NCBI GenBank assembly: GCA_022113835.1
Contig: JAILWY010000001.1
Location: forward strand, 10,656,501-10,720,500
DNA from: Atopsyche davidsoni
Taxonomy: Eukaryota > Arthropoda > Insecta > Trichoptera > Hydrobiosidae
Direction of reading: 5' to 3'
Length of the DNA stretch: 64,000 bases
The notes below the pieces were generated by a model. It was not told the origin of the DNA. It did no database searches and saw nothing but the letters and a program-made list of their open reading frames with translations. Positions 49,291 through 61,122 of the stretch are shown in pieces (positions within the stretch are counted from its first letter, which is position 1; every line of letters begins with the position of its first letter). Made by a program: the position numbers and the translations under genes.

Positions 49291-50638
49291 TGAACATACT
49301 ATAATAAATATCCACTTGCTTTTATAGCACACCTTGTTGTATCACTAACAATTACGAAGGCGATAGTAAAAATAAAGAAATATAATATTAAATACGTAAA
49401 ACTAAAAAAAAAACCTTTAAGAGCTTAAGTGATTTTTACTAGTCAATCATTGTAATATTAAAAATGTAACAGTTAGTTTTACAACCATCAATTGCTTATA
49501 CGAAAATATTATCCACGAGAAAGAAAACAATATAGTTTATTATGAGCTTCATGACCAATGTAAAAATTTGGTGATGTATTTGTTTTCATTGGCTCTTTAT
49601 CGATGTTTCTTTCGTATCATAAGGTTTTATACTGTATCGAAGTAGAAAAAACGTAAAATATATATTCAACAGAAAAGCTGCCAGACTCGGCAGCCGATGT
49701 ATAATTGAGTAAGTAGCTGTTTTCACTTTTTACTGGCGTCTTTCATACACTTTTGATTTCAGTTATACTTCGGTTCTTCTTATAACAACGTGTCTTTTGG
49801 CAATAAAAAAATTATATACTTGAAAATCAGGAAAACAAGTATAATTTCCTTTTTCTTGTTTAAACGCACATTTTCAGGTTTCATGAAATTGCAAATAAAA
49901 CAAGGATGAGATTAAAACAAATCGTGATAACTTTTTTTAGTTTTGGTATTAAGAAGTGATGACCGCTTGGTCCATAAAAAACGTTTGAAAAATTACAAAA
50001 GATTTATTATTTTATAATACAATGCATTGTGAATTATTGTATATTGATCAATATTTAATAAGTGTACTGAATTTTAGTTGCGTATAATTTAAAAAAAAGT
50101 TAAAAAATCTTTAACACATGATAGGAACTTTTGTAATAACACAATTTAATTATAAAAAATACTTGAGTTTATGGGCATTTTTCTAGTGAAAAAAAAAATG
50201 GGTCTTTCTTAAGGTATGAGATATTAAAAATATTTTTTTATATTTAAAAAATAACATTATGTTTACGCAGTTTACGAGCACACTGTATGCACGGATAAGT
50301 GAGATAAGAAGTCAAACGCCGCTGCTGTAATTTGGGGCAGTTTAAATTTTCGCTCTTTACAATCAGGCCAAACACAATTTACTCGAAGTTTTTAATAAAA
50401 TACGCGGTGAAAACTGTCACGTAAGGCCGCCAGCGACGGTAATGTATTGCTTGGCTGTCGAATTCGAGTAGTCGACGGATTTATTCTAGGCAAACGAAAA
50501 TGACGCCTAGAATTATAATTAAACAAAGCGATAGCATTTTATTAATGATTTATATTCAAATAATAAAAAAGACCTCCCCTATTTTTTTTTTACGTTAGCT
50601 ACTAAAATCTATATGTGAGTATTTGGGATGTGATATAT

Positions 50639-50641
<3 letters not shown>
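49291..50641. other. AT-rich intergenic sequence
   Basis: No gene seen. A mildly GC-richer patch lies at about 50280-50500. Confidence 0.6.

Positions 50642-50693
<52 letters not shown>
50642..50693. repeat. (TA)n microsatellite
   Basis: An uninterrupted TA run of about 52 bp, preceded by a shorter TA run at 50632-50640. Confidence 0.95.
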
Positions 50694-50695
<2 letters not shown>

Positions 50696-52223
50696 TAATC
50701 AAAAAAATCTTTATTGCGAAGTCATCGATTGAGTTGCCGAAAAGTCCATAAAATATTTTTGAGAATTAAGATCAACAAGACAAAGAGGACTGTAAAAGAA
50801 ACAGTAACTTTTTTATTTAATCATTAAACAGCACTAGTTTTAAGCGAGGCGCGTAAAAGAAACGGTTTTACATACTCTAGTGAAAAAAAAATTAATTCAA
50901 TGTACCGTGCTCGTAAAATAACATATTATAATTACTATAAAATCGATGGTGTGAAAATCAAAACTGATTTTCTGGAAAAAACATCAAATTATAAACGTAG
51001 CTGATGTTTCATAATAACGGATTTTTATTACAGATTTTTTTTTCATAAGGGGTTTTAGCAAGGCTTTGTTGAGTGAAGATTGAGGTACGTTACGCGCAAC
51101 ACTTTCAGATACAATATTTCGTAACGATAAAACTTAAAAGGTGCAAATTTGTGCGGCATGAAATTTTTAGAAACATAAAAGTTAATAACAAGATTGCTCG
51201 CAAAATGAAAAGCTACCGTTTTGTGGTACTTTCTTTTCTGCGCTAAATAGCTAGAATTATGCTGCATAAAATTATGCCGAGAGTTCATTTTAGTCGATCT
51301 TTCAAATGTTTCTGATATTTCGCTAAATCTTAAATCATAAAAACTTGAACTTTCACTGAGAGTATTTTTTTAAAATACAATTTTAAGTGTTTTTCTATTT
51401 TATCGAATCTTCACGAATAATAAAATACATGAAAGTACACATCTTATTTACACACATTAACAAGACGTAAACTGTGAATATGAAGTATATTTTATTATCC
51501 TTAAAATAAGAATTTAATAAAATATGAGCTTTTGGGCATGGGAATTATCGTTTAATTTGCCAATGAATGTGCCCACAGGCCACATCGCCACGCTCCGTAC
51601 TCGAGTACTTGTATGATTAATTGCGAAATTAAAAACCTGCACCTATTTATAAAATAACCCACAATCCGAGTAAACTGCAAGGACAAGAGTAATTATTTTG
51701 CTTTGGTAACCTTCTGAGATAAAGCAAAAATGTAAAACATCAACATAATCGCCACCCGGTTTTGTGTGAAATAAGTAAATTAAATTCAGTGGCACATGAA
51801 ACAAAAAAAAATCTGAATATAATATTGTTTATTTTTCAGTTTTTTTTAAATTATTGCTTATTTAAAATTTTATTTATCTATAAACCGCTGTGACTTGATA
51901 ATAGTTTTTTCTTAAATGTTACTTATAAATATTTGTCAATGTTTGTTTTATTTTAATACGTAAAATTTTATTACATACAACTAAACTTGGCTTAAAACCA
52001 TTATATTTAATAAGTCATATCGCTATTTTATCGAAAAATATGCAAAAATCTTGAATATCTCACATGATTTCTTGAATATATTACAGAATAATAAAAAAAA
52101 AATATATAGAGGTAGGTTTACTGCGTTAATAGTATATGCATACGAACAAAAAATATTTGAAAAAGAATCTTAGTTCTGAAAATGTAATCAATAATATCTT
52201 TGACAGAAACAACTTGGTGGAAT
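50694..52223. other. AT-rich intergenic sequence
   Basis: No gene seen. A small GC-richer patch lies at about 51540-51740. Confidence 0.6.
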
Positions 52224-52405
52224 TATATTTTAAATAAAATATAAAGTGATTTTTCCACACTTAAATTTTTATTGGTGACCGGTTTCGCCAACCTTTCATG
52301 TTGGCATTATAAAACTGAGATTTGATTTGAGATTCACGTTGGCTTTATACACCAATGCCAATTAACATGTGGAAAAATCACTCAAGTTTTTTTATTTAAA
52401 ATATA
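52224..52405. mobile_element. MITE-like inverted-repeat element
   Basis: Imperfect terminal inverted repeats of about 38 bp: left from 52224, right ending at 52405. Both begin TATATTTTAAATAAAA and both contain GTGATTTTTCCACA. The interior holds GGTGACCGGTTTCGCCAACC-type sequence and a short CCAAC/GTTGG hairpin. No coding capacity; family unidentified. Confidence 0.65.
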
Positions 52406-52439
52406 AAACATACTACTGAAAACGTGTCACCGATGTACG

Positions 52440-52690
52440 CCACTGGCGCCGAAGAACAACTAGGAAAATGTCCCCGTCTCCCTCCATATAAAGTTCGATG
52501 ACGGGCGGCTCGTGCCGGGCGGGTCACTAATTAAGTGGAAGCGAAAGTTGCGTAAGGTGAGCCACACGCGGCCTCCCGCGGCGCGTGCAATGCGTGCAGT
52601 GCGTGCAGTGCGTGCCGCCCGGCCCGGCGGGCCAATGCCACGGAACCAGTCGGGCTGGTCGCGCTGATGGATGCCCAACACTCTGAGGCA
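52440..52690. repeat. GC-rich block with 9-bp minisatellite
   Basis: A GC-rich block includes three tandem GCGTGCARTG-type 9-mers at 52583-52609 (GCGTGCAAT, then GCGTGCAGT twice) and a partial fourth. Read on the minus strand this gives a Thr-His-Cys repeat in a 64-residue frame, which is an artefact of the minisatellite. The rest may be a regulatory island. Confidence 0.6.
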
Positions 52691-52909
52691 CTTTATGAAA
52701 AAATATCTTTTGCTTACACATTTTACATGTGCGTTAAACGCGGTTCTTTTGTGATCTTATATATGCACGTACTGATCAACTTATTAGTGCATTCTTTATA
52801 TTGTCATTTTTATGAAAATAATACATTTTATACTTTAGAAATGTATTTACAACCCAAAAAACATGCCATAAATATCTACTTCTTCTGTCGCCTCTAATAT
52901 CGCCTCTCT

Positions 52910-53260
52910 TCATAGGAGGTTGATGACCATTTCCTCGGTCCTGGGGTAGTCATTTCTGATCTCCAGCCACTGGCGAAAATTCCACATCCACGTGAACTCC
53001 CTTCTTCCAATGCTTTTTCTTTAGATTTTTCCCTGAACAATCAGCTGGAGGATGCTACATTTATTGTTACGCAAAATGTGGCCAAAATAGGATATCTTTC
53101 GCTTCTTTACCAACGTGAAGAATTCCTGTTTTTTGTGCACGCTGTGCAAGACTCTTACATTTGTGACGCGGTCAACGCATAGAATTTTAAAGATTCTCCT
53201 ATACAGCCACATTTCAAACGCCTCAATTCTTCGCATAGTATATAATATCGCATAGCGCAT
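52910..53260 (-). pseudogene. Relic of a non-LTR retrotransposon reverse transcriptase (C-terminal end)
   Basis: The minus strand encodes the tail region typical of insect endonuclease-reverse transcriptase proteins of non-LTR elements. The recognisable part is RRIEAFEMWLYRRI, then a region with VTN and then SYFGHILRNNK. The frame meets a TAA at 53021-53023. It then stays open, with GRREFTWMWNFRQWLE matching the usual R-R-x-x-W-x-x-x-L-R-x-W ending, until TGA at 52910-52912. The N-terminal part is absent, so this is a 5'-truncated dead copy. It plays no known role here. Confidence 0.7.
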
Positions 53261-56200
53261 AAAATATAATATAAAAATAAAAATTATTTAATATTAAATT
53301 AATGATTTTTGGTGCACATCTCCATCATTGAAAGTTTGGTAAAATTTGTATTTTGTATTTCCTGTAATCCGCATTAGTATAAATATGCTATTTAAATAAT
53401 TTTGAGCAATGCATGAATAACAAATTAAACACATAAACTTACTACATATCACAAGTATTTGAGTCTTTATTGGGTTTATTTCAAAATGAGTAACTAAGAA
53501 TTTTTAAATCAATACGTAAAATTACGTAAATTCACTTACTTTTTTTTAATCAAAATAACTGTCCGTGTTATGTAAAGGTATTTTAATTCGTTATGTGTCA
53601 AGTCAGTCAAGTTTTCGTGAAGTTGCTAATAGGCGAGTAAGTAAGGAAGCGATTATGATGACGCCCAACAAAAGTGAAAATTCGACCATTTATTTTTAAT
53701 TCGTCATTACACGATTCGAAGAATTTCTCTCTTGTGCGTATTATTAAAAGTCGATGTAAAACAAATATCAATTTTTGGTAAATAAAGATTTTCAAAAAAA
53801 AATATCGTAAACTGTATCGACATTTAACGCTTATGTAGCCTCTCTTCTTTTTTTGGGTTTAAAAATACGGAGGCGATAACGTTTTACAGCCACAAATAAC
53901 TGATTTTTAGCAAGTGAAAATGTCGTTAATTTGAATGATACAATTTTACATAATATGAGACATATTGAATAATAAATTTACATATGCATTATTGATTTTG
54001 CTCATGTGTTGATTTGATAAAAAAAAATTGTAGATTTCTCAACGAGCTTAATAATACTATTGATATTTACAATTTTGTTTACCACATTTTTTAAATAAAT
54101 TATTTGGCAATTTTAAACTTTCTAGATATTTTAGTTTAAAACATGGAGTTATCAAATTTTAAATTAATTACTTTGCGTATGTGCGGTATAAAAAGTGTTT
54201 ATTTTTTTGTCTGATTTGTTAAAAGCATTATTTATTTAAAACATTTTTTTCGTTTTTAGTATAATATATTTAATGCTAAAATTTAGTCAGAAGCCTTTTT
54301 GCTTAAAACTCCATGTTTTTCATTGCCCTATCACTTGACGTAATGACGGTAAAAAATATGGTTAAATATATTTTCATGGTGTTTATTTAAATAAATATTT
54401 GTTTGTTTTTGATAAAATGCCATTAAGAAAGACGCGGCTGGCCTTGTATCTATAAAGCTAACTTGTTAAAATTTACAAGATTATGTCTGCAATTATGTAA
54501 ATTTACAAACCGCGCATAGAATGACAAATCAGATGAAATAGCTCTACAACATTAGGATTCACACTGCGTTTGCAAGATGCTATTAAATTTTAATATTAAA
54601 TATTATAAACACAAATATAAAATTAATTTAGTTTGTTAAATATCTTATCGATAATTTGATTTTATAATCTGAATAATCTTAAAAAGTCTGATCTGAATAA
54701 TCTTAAACTTTTGATAAGTTTAAGAGAAACAATATTTAAAAAACACATCTCTCTACGTAATATTTAATATAAATCAATTTTAAATATTTCTTGCAAACAA
54801 GAATAGTATATTTCTATTTCCGTTTAATTTATTTTATAGCTTATATATAGCTCAATCATATATTTTCTGTTCTCATAATGCACTAATTTGTCATTTTCAT
54901 AATATTCATTAATTTTAGTATGTTAATTCAATGATTTTTTATTCATACTTCAACGGCTAATTATTACAACTATTAAAAAAACGGTTTTAAAGTAAGCTGT
55001 TCAGGTAACAGTTAGTTTTGTTCATAATAAATAATTTGTCTATAAAAAGAAGATTAAAAAGATTTTTTATAGACTTTTAAATCTGAATAAACCTGTATTT
55101 CAAAGTACATTTTTTAATGTTGTTGATTTTTATGTAAATAAAATGTTCAATAAACAAACCAGGCTTCAAATATTTATTCAATAATTTGCTATTCTGCTTA
55201 AAAAACCTGTGATTTTAATTTTTTAATATGGTTATTTAAAATTGGTCCAATAACTCAAAAGGGCGCCTGAAATTTCCATCCACATCATGAGGGCACGTAT
55301 TAGAATAATGCCTCTCATTAAAATCGCATTACTCGTAAGCTTTTGTATACATCGCACTTTATAGCACATAAATTTATTTTTAGTTAATAAATATAATTTT
55401 GTAAATAAAAATTAAATTCTCATTTCATTAGACTATCCTAAAATATATATTATTTTTATCTTTGTTTGCTGATAAAATAGTATTAAAGATGTAACACAAA
55501 AGTCGTAGATTTTATTAAGCCACGCGACATATTTTCTATGCCCTCATTTTATATTTCTTAAAAGCAAGTTATTTAGCTTTTCAATGTTATAGATAAAATA
55601 TAAAAAGTAATACTCAAGCCGCATGTGTGCCTTATACGTCTGCTCTAAATAAATAAATTAAAAATAATTTATTCGGAGACTAAAACTTATTCATAAACAT
55701 TATAACAAACCTGTAAAATTATATCAACATTTATCCACCAAATTTTCACATCTATTTCTAAACTGTATTGTTATTTATCTTATCTTATACAGTATTATGA
55801 TTAAATATTTATCAACCACATATCAAGCTAACTAAATTTTAATAAATTAATTAATAAAATAAATATTTACATTGTATAATTTCATCCCTTAAGAATGTTA
55901 AAAACAAACATGTTTCTTGTTTGCTAATTTACGCAGATTCAAAAAACACCCTCCCACATTCTGTAATTCGGTATGTGCTCCCGTTGAACACACAATTAGG
56001 TTATCCTCTCCACTCACACGTAAAACAAAGCCTCTTAGGTTTTTCTTTTCTTCAAGAAATCATTATAGTGTCCTTGTTCTGGTGCGGTTCAGAGAATGCG
56101 TGCGAAAATATGCGATTTGTTAAACAAATTCCTAAGGGTTATTTTTTTTGTGGAGGATGAACGTAATCTAACTTGAAATGAATCCAATTTTTTTTTCCAA

Positions 56201-58299
56201 AAAGGATTAACAAATGCCTGGGAATTTGCAGTGGGATTTTTCGGCTACTGTGTTAATAAAATACATTTAATTGCAGGTTGCTTTTTCTTTGTTTCGTCCG
56301 TGGTAATTTTTACTTGTCTTGTAATTAAAAATGGATTTTTTTAGTTATCTTACTCTTTGTCTTAGAAAAAAATTTGAACTCATTTTATCAATTTAATTGA
56401 AGTTTTATAACTCTTTTATGCACTGTATTTTACATATTTTATTAAACATTTTTGAAATGAAATTAACAGAAAATATCACCTCCTGCTGGCGGAAGTGTTA
56501 AAATTGAATATTTTGTTCACTTATCAATATCGCAAAGCCACCTATTGAACAAGGGTGTATTTTCATATTTGATTACTTATACTTTCATATAAGATTTATT
56601 GTTGTTGGATCACCGTAAAAATTAAACAGTTATTTTCTCATTCTCATAAAAAATGCATTATCACGTAATTCACTCACTTCCTTTAGTCCCCAATGTGCGC
56701 CCGACCAATTACTATGAAAAATGTAAGGGAATATTTTTTAAGGTCTTATAATGAGGCCTCGTTATAGTAAGACGCTACTTAAGTTAATTTGTTAACAGCC
56801 CTGGAAGACTTAGGGAACAACTTCGTCACCACACATAAATTTCCATTACCTGTGTTTTTTATACCTTTAATCACACCAAGCACTTATTTCACATTTTAAA
56901 TTAATTGTTATTCAAATACGTATTATCATTTCACCATGTTATTCGTATCCAGAAACATCATATAAAATCCATTACTCATATAATTTACATTACGTCAATA
57001 TGAAATTGTTCAATTTTCTAAATAAGATATTCATGACATGTTATTGATTGCTTTATATATTAATATATAATAAACAAAGCAATGAATTTGTAATATTATG
57101 ATATTATATACGTGATACTCTCTTACCAAAGAGAATATTGTTTCAATACATTTAAGACACAGACTCTAAACATCTTTGTAATGTTGTAAAGATAAAGACA
57201 AAAATTAAAAATTATTTTTGTAAAAATTAATCAATGTTAGTTTGTTGAGAAATACTTTTTGTTTATTTCCATTATGGGTTGTTATTTATGTTTCAAAAAA
57301 TCTAAAATCTTTGATTTTAATGTACTAAATTTCATATCATAAACTTTATTACCTCAAGGAAGGTATCTCTTAATGGTAAGGAGCAAAATAATCCCTTCTT
57401 AGTAAAAAGATAATTTTGATAGAATATTAAAAGGGGTACCAATTTAGGCCAAGTGCCACATTAGTAGAGAATGGCGCCGCATGCCTCGGATTTCACGGTC
57501 TATTGATTTTTTTACTTCAATTTAACCGCCCCATCAAATGTTTTTTTTGTTTCAATCCTCACTTCCTCTATTTTGAATAATTTGAAGAGGTTAGTTATCC
57601 AAGCATAAGAGAGGGTGGATTATTTTTTTGACACTTACAAATATCCTAAGATCAATTTCAAAATTCGATTATTATTTATTATTTAGGTATGTGCATTAAC
57701 ACAAAACTTGATATTTACAATTAAAAGAATAAAAATATATATTTCATGAAATATTGGAACTACAAATAAAAGATTGAAAAATTTATATTATTCACTAGTA
57801 ATGAAAGTGAAAATTAATGTACCTTAGGAATGATGATTGAAACAAAAACATCTATAGCTTTTACACATCTTAATTAGTTGAAAACTAGATGTTTTACGGT
57901 TACTAACTATTTGAGTGGTAATAAAATAGATCTTATTATTTATTTGTTTATGTAATATTTAATCGTGTTAAATATATTTTTAAATAGAGAGAATTGACAC
58001 ATGTACGATGTTTGACAGCGAGATTTATCTTCGATAGTAAAACAGGTGAACCTGAAAATAGATTGTATTAATTTACGTAATCAATTTTGACATTATTTGT
58101 ATTTTAATAATTTAAAATTTCTCGAAACGCTACAAACAATCAAATAACACTCATGCGAACAAAATATTTACTAAAAAATTTTTGCATTGCAAATTTTGCA
58201 TAAAAAGTTATTTTTGTAATAACGCTTCATCGAAGTCTCAGTAAAATAGCTTGGATTTTTATTTTTGTAATTTAATGTGTAAAGTGCTAGCCTGAGGTT
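53261..58299. other. AT-rich intergenic desert
   Basis: No gene is supported over 5 kb. The sequence is very AT-rich, with small GC-richer patches near 55250-55350, 56680-56830 and 57440-57500. Two overlapping frames at 55917-56160 have no recognisable features. Confidence 0.6.
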
Positions 58300-58470
58300 G
58301 TTACTAAGAACCTACGATCCGTGGCTTGCCTGGCAATGAGTTGTCCCCACGAGTACCTGAGTAGTCTGGCGTCTGCCAAGTCTCTCGCGTGCTGAGCACC
58401 TGCCGAGACCTGCGACTGTCTGGCGCACCCGCCACTGTCCACCGCTCCTTTTAATGTGTGCCACTTGAAA
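58300..58470. promoter_or_regulatory. GC-rich candidate regulatory block with E-box and N-box
   Basis: An island containing GCACCTGCC (core CACCTG 58397-58402, reverse complement of the GCAGGTG type) and CACGAG (58348-58353, N-box-like). The E-box/N-box pairing resembles the elements near the proneural gene. Enhancer role is inference. Confidence 0.3.
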
Positions 58471-60426
58471 TAACCTATAAGTACAATTAACCACACAATA
58501 TTTAAGCTCACACTTGAAACGACGAGAAAAAATTATTAAAAATAAATTCACGACATTCAAACCTTCATTCACTTGCACTGCTGCCGCGGTTCAGTTCGGT
58601 TATGATAGACGTGGAGGTGTGATTCGAAGCTCACGGGTATTGTATTATAAAAAAAAATATTTAATCTACTCAACCAACGAGCCTACAAACTTTTTGAGCA
58701 AATAAAAACAACAATGTATTAAATTTAAAAAATAATTGTCATTAAGTAAATTTATTCAATATCACATCATAAAACTGCATTTTATTTAATTTGAACTTTT
58801 CGAATTTGTTTAATAACTAAACTTTCAATATCCAAATAACATGTAGATTTAAGAAAATCTGACAATTTTTCAAAAAAATTAATATAGTTAGTTAGAAATA
58901 TACCATACTTGTTTTTACAATATCGAGTACCCCACTAAAAAATCAATTTTATTTGTTGATAATATTTAAATATATTTGAGCTTCGTATTTTATTATGTAA
59001 AACTTAATTAATATCACCTTATATAGACAAATTGAATCCGTGTCCTTTTCATTTTATATGTATTAAATAAAACATATTATACGACGAGGTCTTAAGAAAC
59101 ATTTTTTTTAATAAATGTCGCGTATATTTAAAGAATGCTCTTGTTGTATTGCGACTCTACGGAATTGTAAATATATTTTACCATAAGTTAATGCAGTAAA
59201 AACATACTTTTTAAGCACCGATATGAAAGGGTGAAAGCTCATGCAAAAGCGATTTTATTCCTCCTGCTTGGTGAAGTAGGATTATATTGTGAGTGATTTA
59301 AAAGACATTAATATAAATTGTAATTGACCAAGCTGTTTATTTAAAAAGGTTTGTGCCTCAAAAAACACGCATAAGCAGGATAATAAGTAATTGCAGAAAA
59401 TACTTTTCTCACCGTGCAGCGCTGATTCACTGAATGACTTTTTTCCAAAAACATACATCCCTTTATCCGACGATACAAAACGAGTTTTACAAAATAAAAT
59501 AAGACAAATCATGTCAATCTACGATTTTCATTTCAACAATTGTGATAGATGTTCTTGATTTATACGATTTGCTAATGCATTTCATTAAATATACGTTTAG
59601 CGCCAGGACAATAAGAATAAACTAAGCAGTTTATAAAACTACATTCTATGTATTCAACCACGACAGCCTTAAATTGCTTTTTTTATCATAAAAAAACCAA
59701 TCACACCGAATATTTTATAACAACTTTATTCATATAACTTTATTGAGTTAAATTGAATTTGTACTGTTTATTGTTTAGAAAAATATTCAAATAAAAAGTA
59801 TGGTGAACATTATATAATTTAGTTTAAAAAAGCACAGACGTATATTAAATATTAAAATAGGTCTTCGTGTATTTAATAAAATTAAAAACATGACCTTGCT
59901 GCATATGCAAGAGAGAAAGGACCACCTCGTGAGTAACGACCCATTTAACCAATATTAACATTAATCCGGTTGTTTATATTCATAGGCAAAGCTTTTCTTC
60001 CGTGTCCTTTAGTACTCCCACCCCAGTGAAACCACCTAAATGATGGGAATCATAATAAATTATACCTTTGAGATGCGACCTAATTTTATACCATAATCAT
60101 AACTTATATGATTATCTTTAAACAAATACGACTTAACTTTAATATATGCTAAATGCACAAAAACAATTTATAATTGAATCTTCCGTGGCGAGGGAGAAAA
60201 CTTTGGGCAATTTAAAAAAATATCACAAAAAACAGATTTGAAGCTCAGGTAATTCAGTAGGAGCTTAAACGATTTCGAAACTCAAAGTATATAAATCTTT
60301 ATTTAATCTAATTTATTTCACCACATTAACCTAAAACGACATAACTTTTTTGGATATTATTGACAATTTTACCATAAAAGTTATAATTATTTCAATAACA
60401 TCTGGTTTAATTTAAGTTTTATAACT
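58471..60426. other. AT-rich intergenic sequence
   Basis: No gene is supported; a mildly GC-richer patch lies at about 59890-60060. Confidence 0.6.
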
Positions 60427-60476
60427 AAGAAAATATTGTTTATATATTATTATTAATATATAAACAATATTTTCTT
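60427..60476. repeat. Perfect 23-bp hairpin
   Basis: Arms 60427-60449 and 60454-60476 are exact reverse complements with a 4-nt loop TTAT. Both arms are AT-rich with the core AATATTGTTTATATA. It could be a tiny fold-back element or the remnant of one; no host gene is nearby. Confidence 0.85.
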
Positions 60477-60648
60477 CTTATCTTTGGTATAATTTCTTTT
60501 ACATTCTTTAGTAGTTTATTATCTTTTAGCTATCGAATACAGTAAAGTGATTAAATATACAGTGATAGAGAATAATGATGTTATTTTAATATCATATCCA
60601 GAATTCTTAAAAATCTCTTCACAAACACATAATATTAGGCTTTTCAAC

Positions 60649-60660
60649 GAACTCAAAGTA
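60649..60660 (+). repeat. Left direct repeat of FB-tRL copy 3
   Basis: The 12-mer GAACTCAAAGTA occurs here and exactly at 61111-61122, bracketing the element. Confidence 0.8.
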
Positions 60661-60729
60661 TTATGTGATTATGCATATTTTTTCACACATTGAAAACGAT
60701 TAAAGAAAACTCTCAGAAAATATCATCGT

Positions 60730-60803
60730 GACTTGTGAGGGATTCGAACCCACATCCCCAAGCTTTCATGGCCGGTGCATTTATCCAACTATGCTAACGA
60801 GCC
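60730..60803 (-). other. tRNA-like core, copy 3, left arm
   Basis: A 74-nt cloverleaf-like sequence on the minus strand, identical to the plus-strand core of the right arm. Confidence 0.7.
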
Positions 60804-60898
60804 ACTGCAATTTAGTGAGAATTTTTAATATTGATTAGCCCGAGCATATTAGTTCATATGTAGAATATGATTATTAAAAATTCTCACTAAATTGCAGT

Positions 60899-60972
60899 GG
60901 CTCGTTAGCATAGTTGGATAAATGCACCGGCCATGAAAGCTTGGGGATGTGGGTTCGAATCCCTCACAAGTC
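60899..60972 (+). other. tRNA-like core, copy 3, right arm
   Basis: Acceptor GGCTCGT pairs with ACAAGTC (6 of 7 with one wobble). The D stem is GCAT/ATGC, the T stem GTGGG/CCCTC (4 of 5), the A box TAGCATAGTTGG and the B box GGTTCGAATCC. The anticodon stem CCGGC pairs 4 of 5 (with one wobble) around the loop CATGAAA. The third acceptor pair is C-G here but T-A in the other copies, a compensating change. Confidence 0.7.
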
Positions 60973-61110
60973 ACGATGATATTTTCTGAGAGTTTTCTTT
61001 AATCGTTTTCAATGTGTGAAAAAATATGCATAATCACATAAACATACTAATACCTGCATGGGTAAATAAATACGCATCCTGATTAACATTAATCTAAAAT
61101 TAATATAATA

Positions 61111-61122
61111 GAACTCAAAGTA
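61111..61122 (+). repeat. Right direct repeat of FB-tRL copy 3
   Basis: Exact second copy of GAACTCAAAGTA (first at 60649-60660). Confidence 0.8.

Larger units (their letters stand above)
60661..61110 (+). mobile_element. FB-tRL copy 3: fold-back retroposon with two tRNA-like cores
   Basis: A 450-bp insertion between 12-bp direct repeats. The left arm starts exactly at 60661 and is the reverse complement of the segment ending at 61042. The unpaired middle is about 40 nt (near 60831-60874). Each arm carries one full tRNA-like core, so this is the cleanest example of the family. The non-duplicated tail (61043-61110) contains GGGTAAATAAATACGCATCC, shared in diverged form with the other copies. 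No coding capacity. Confidence 0.85.

Noticed and set aside
52527..52721. Protein with Thr-His-Cys repeats
   Set aside because: The repeat is the translation of a 9-bp minisatellite, not a protein motif.
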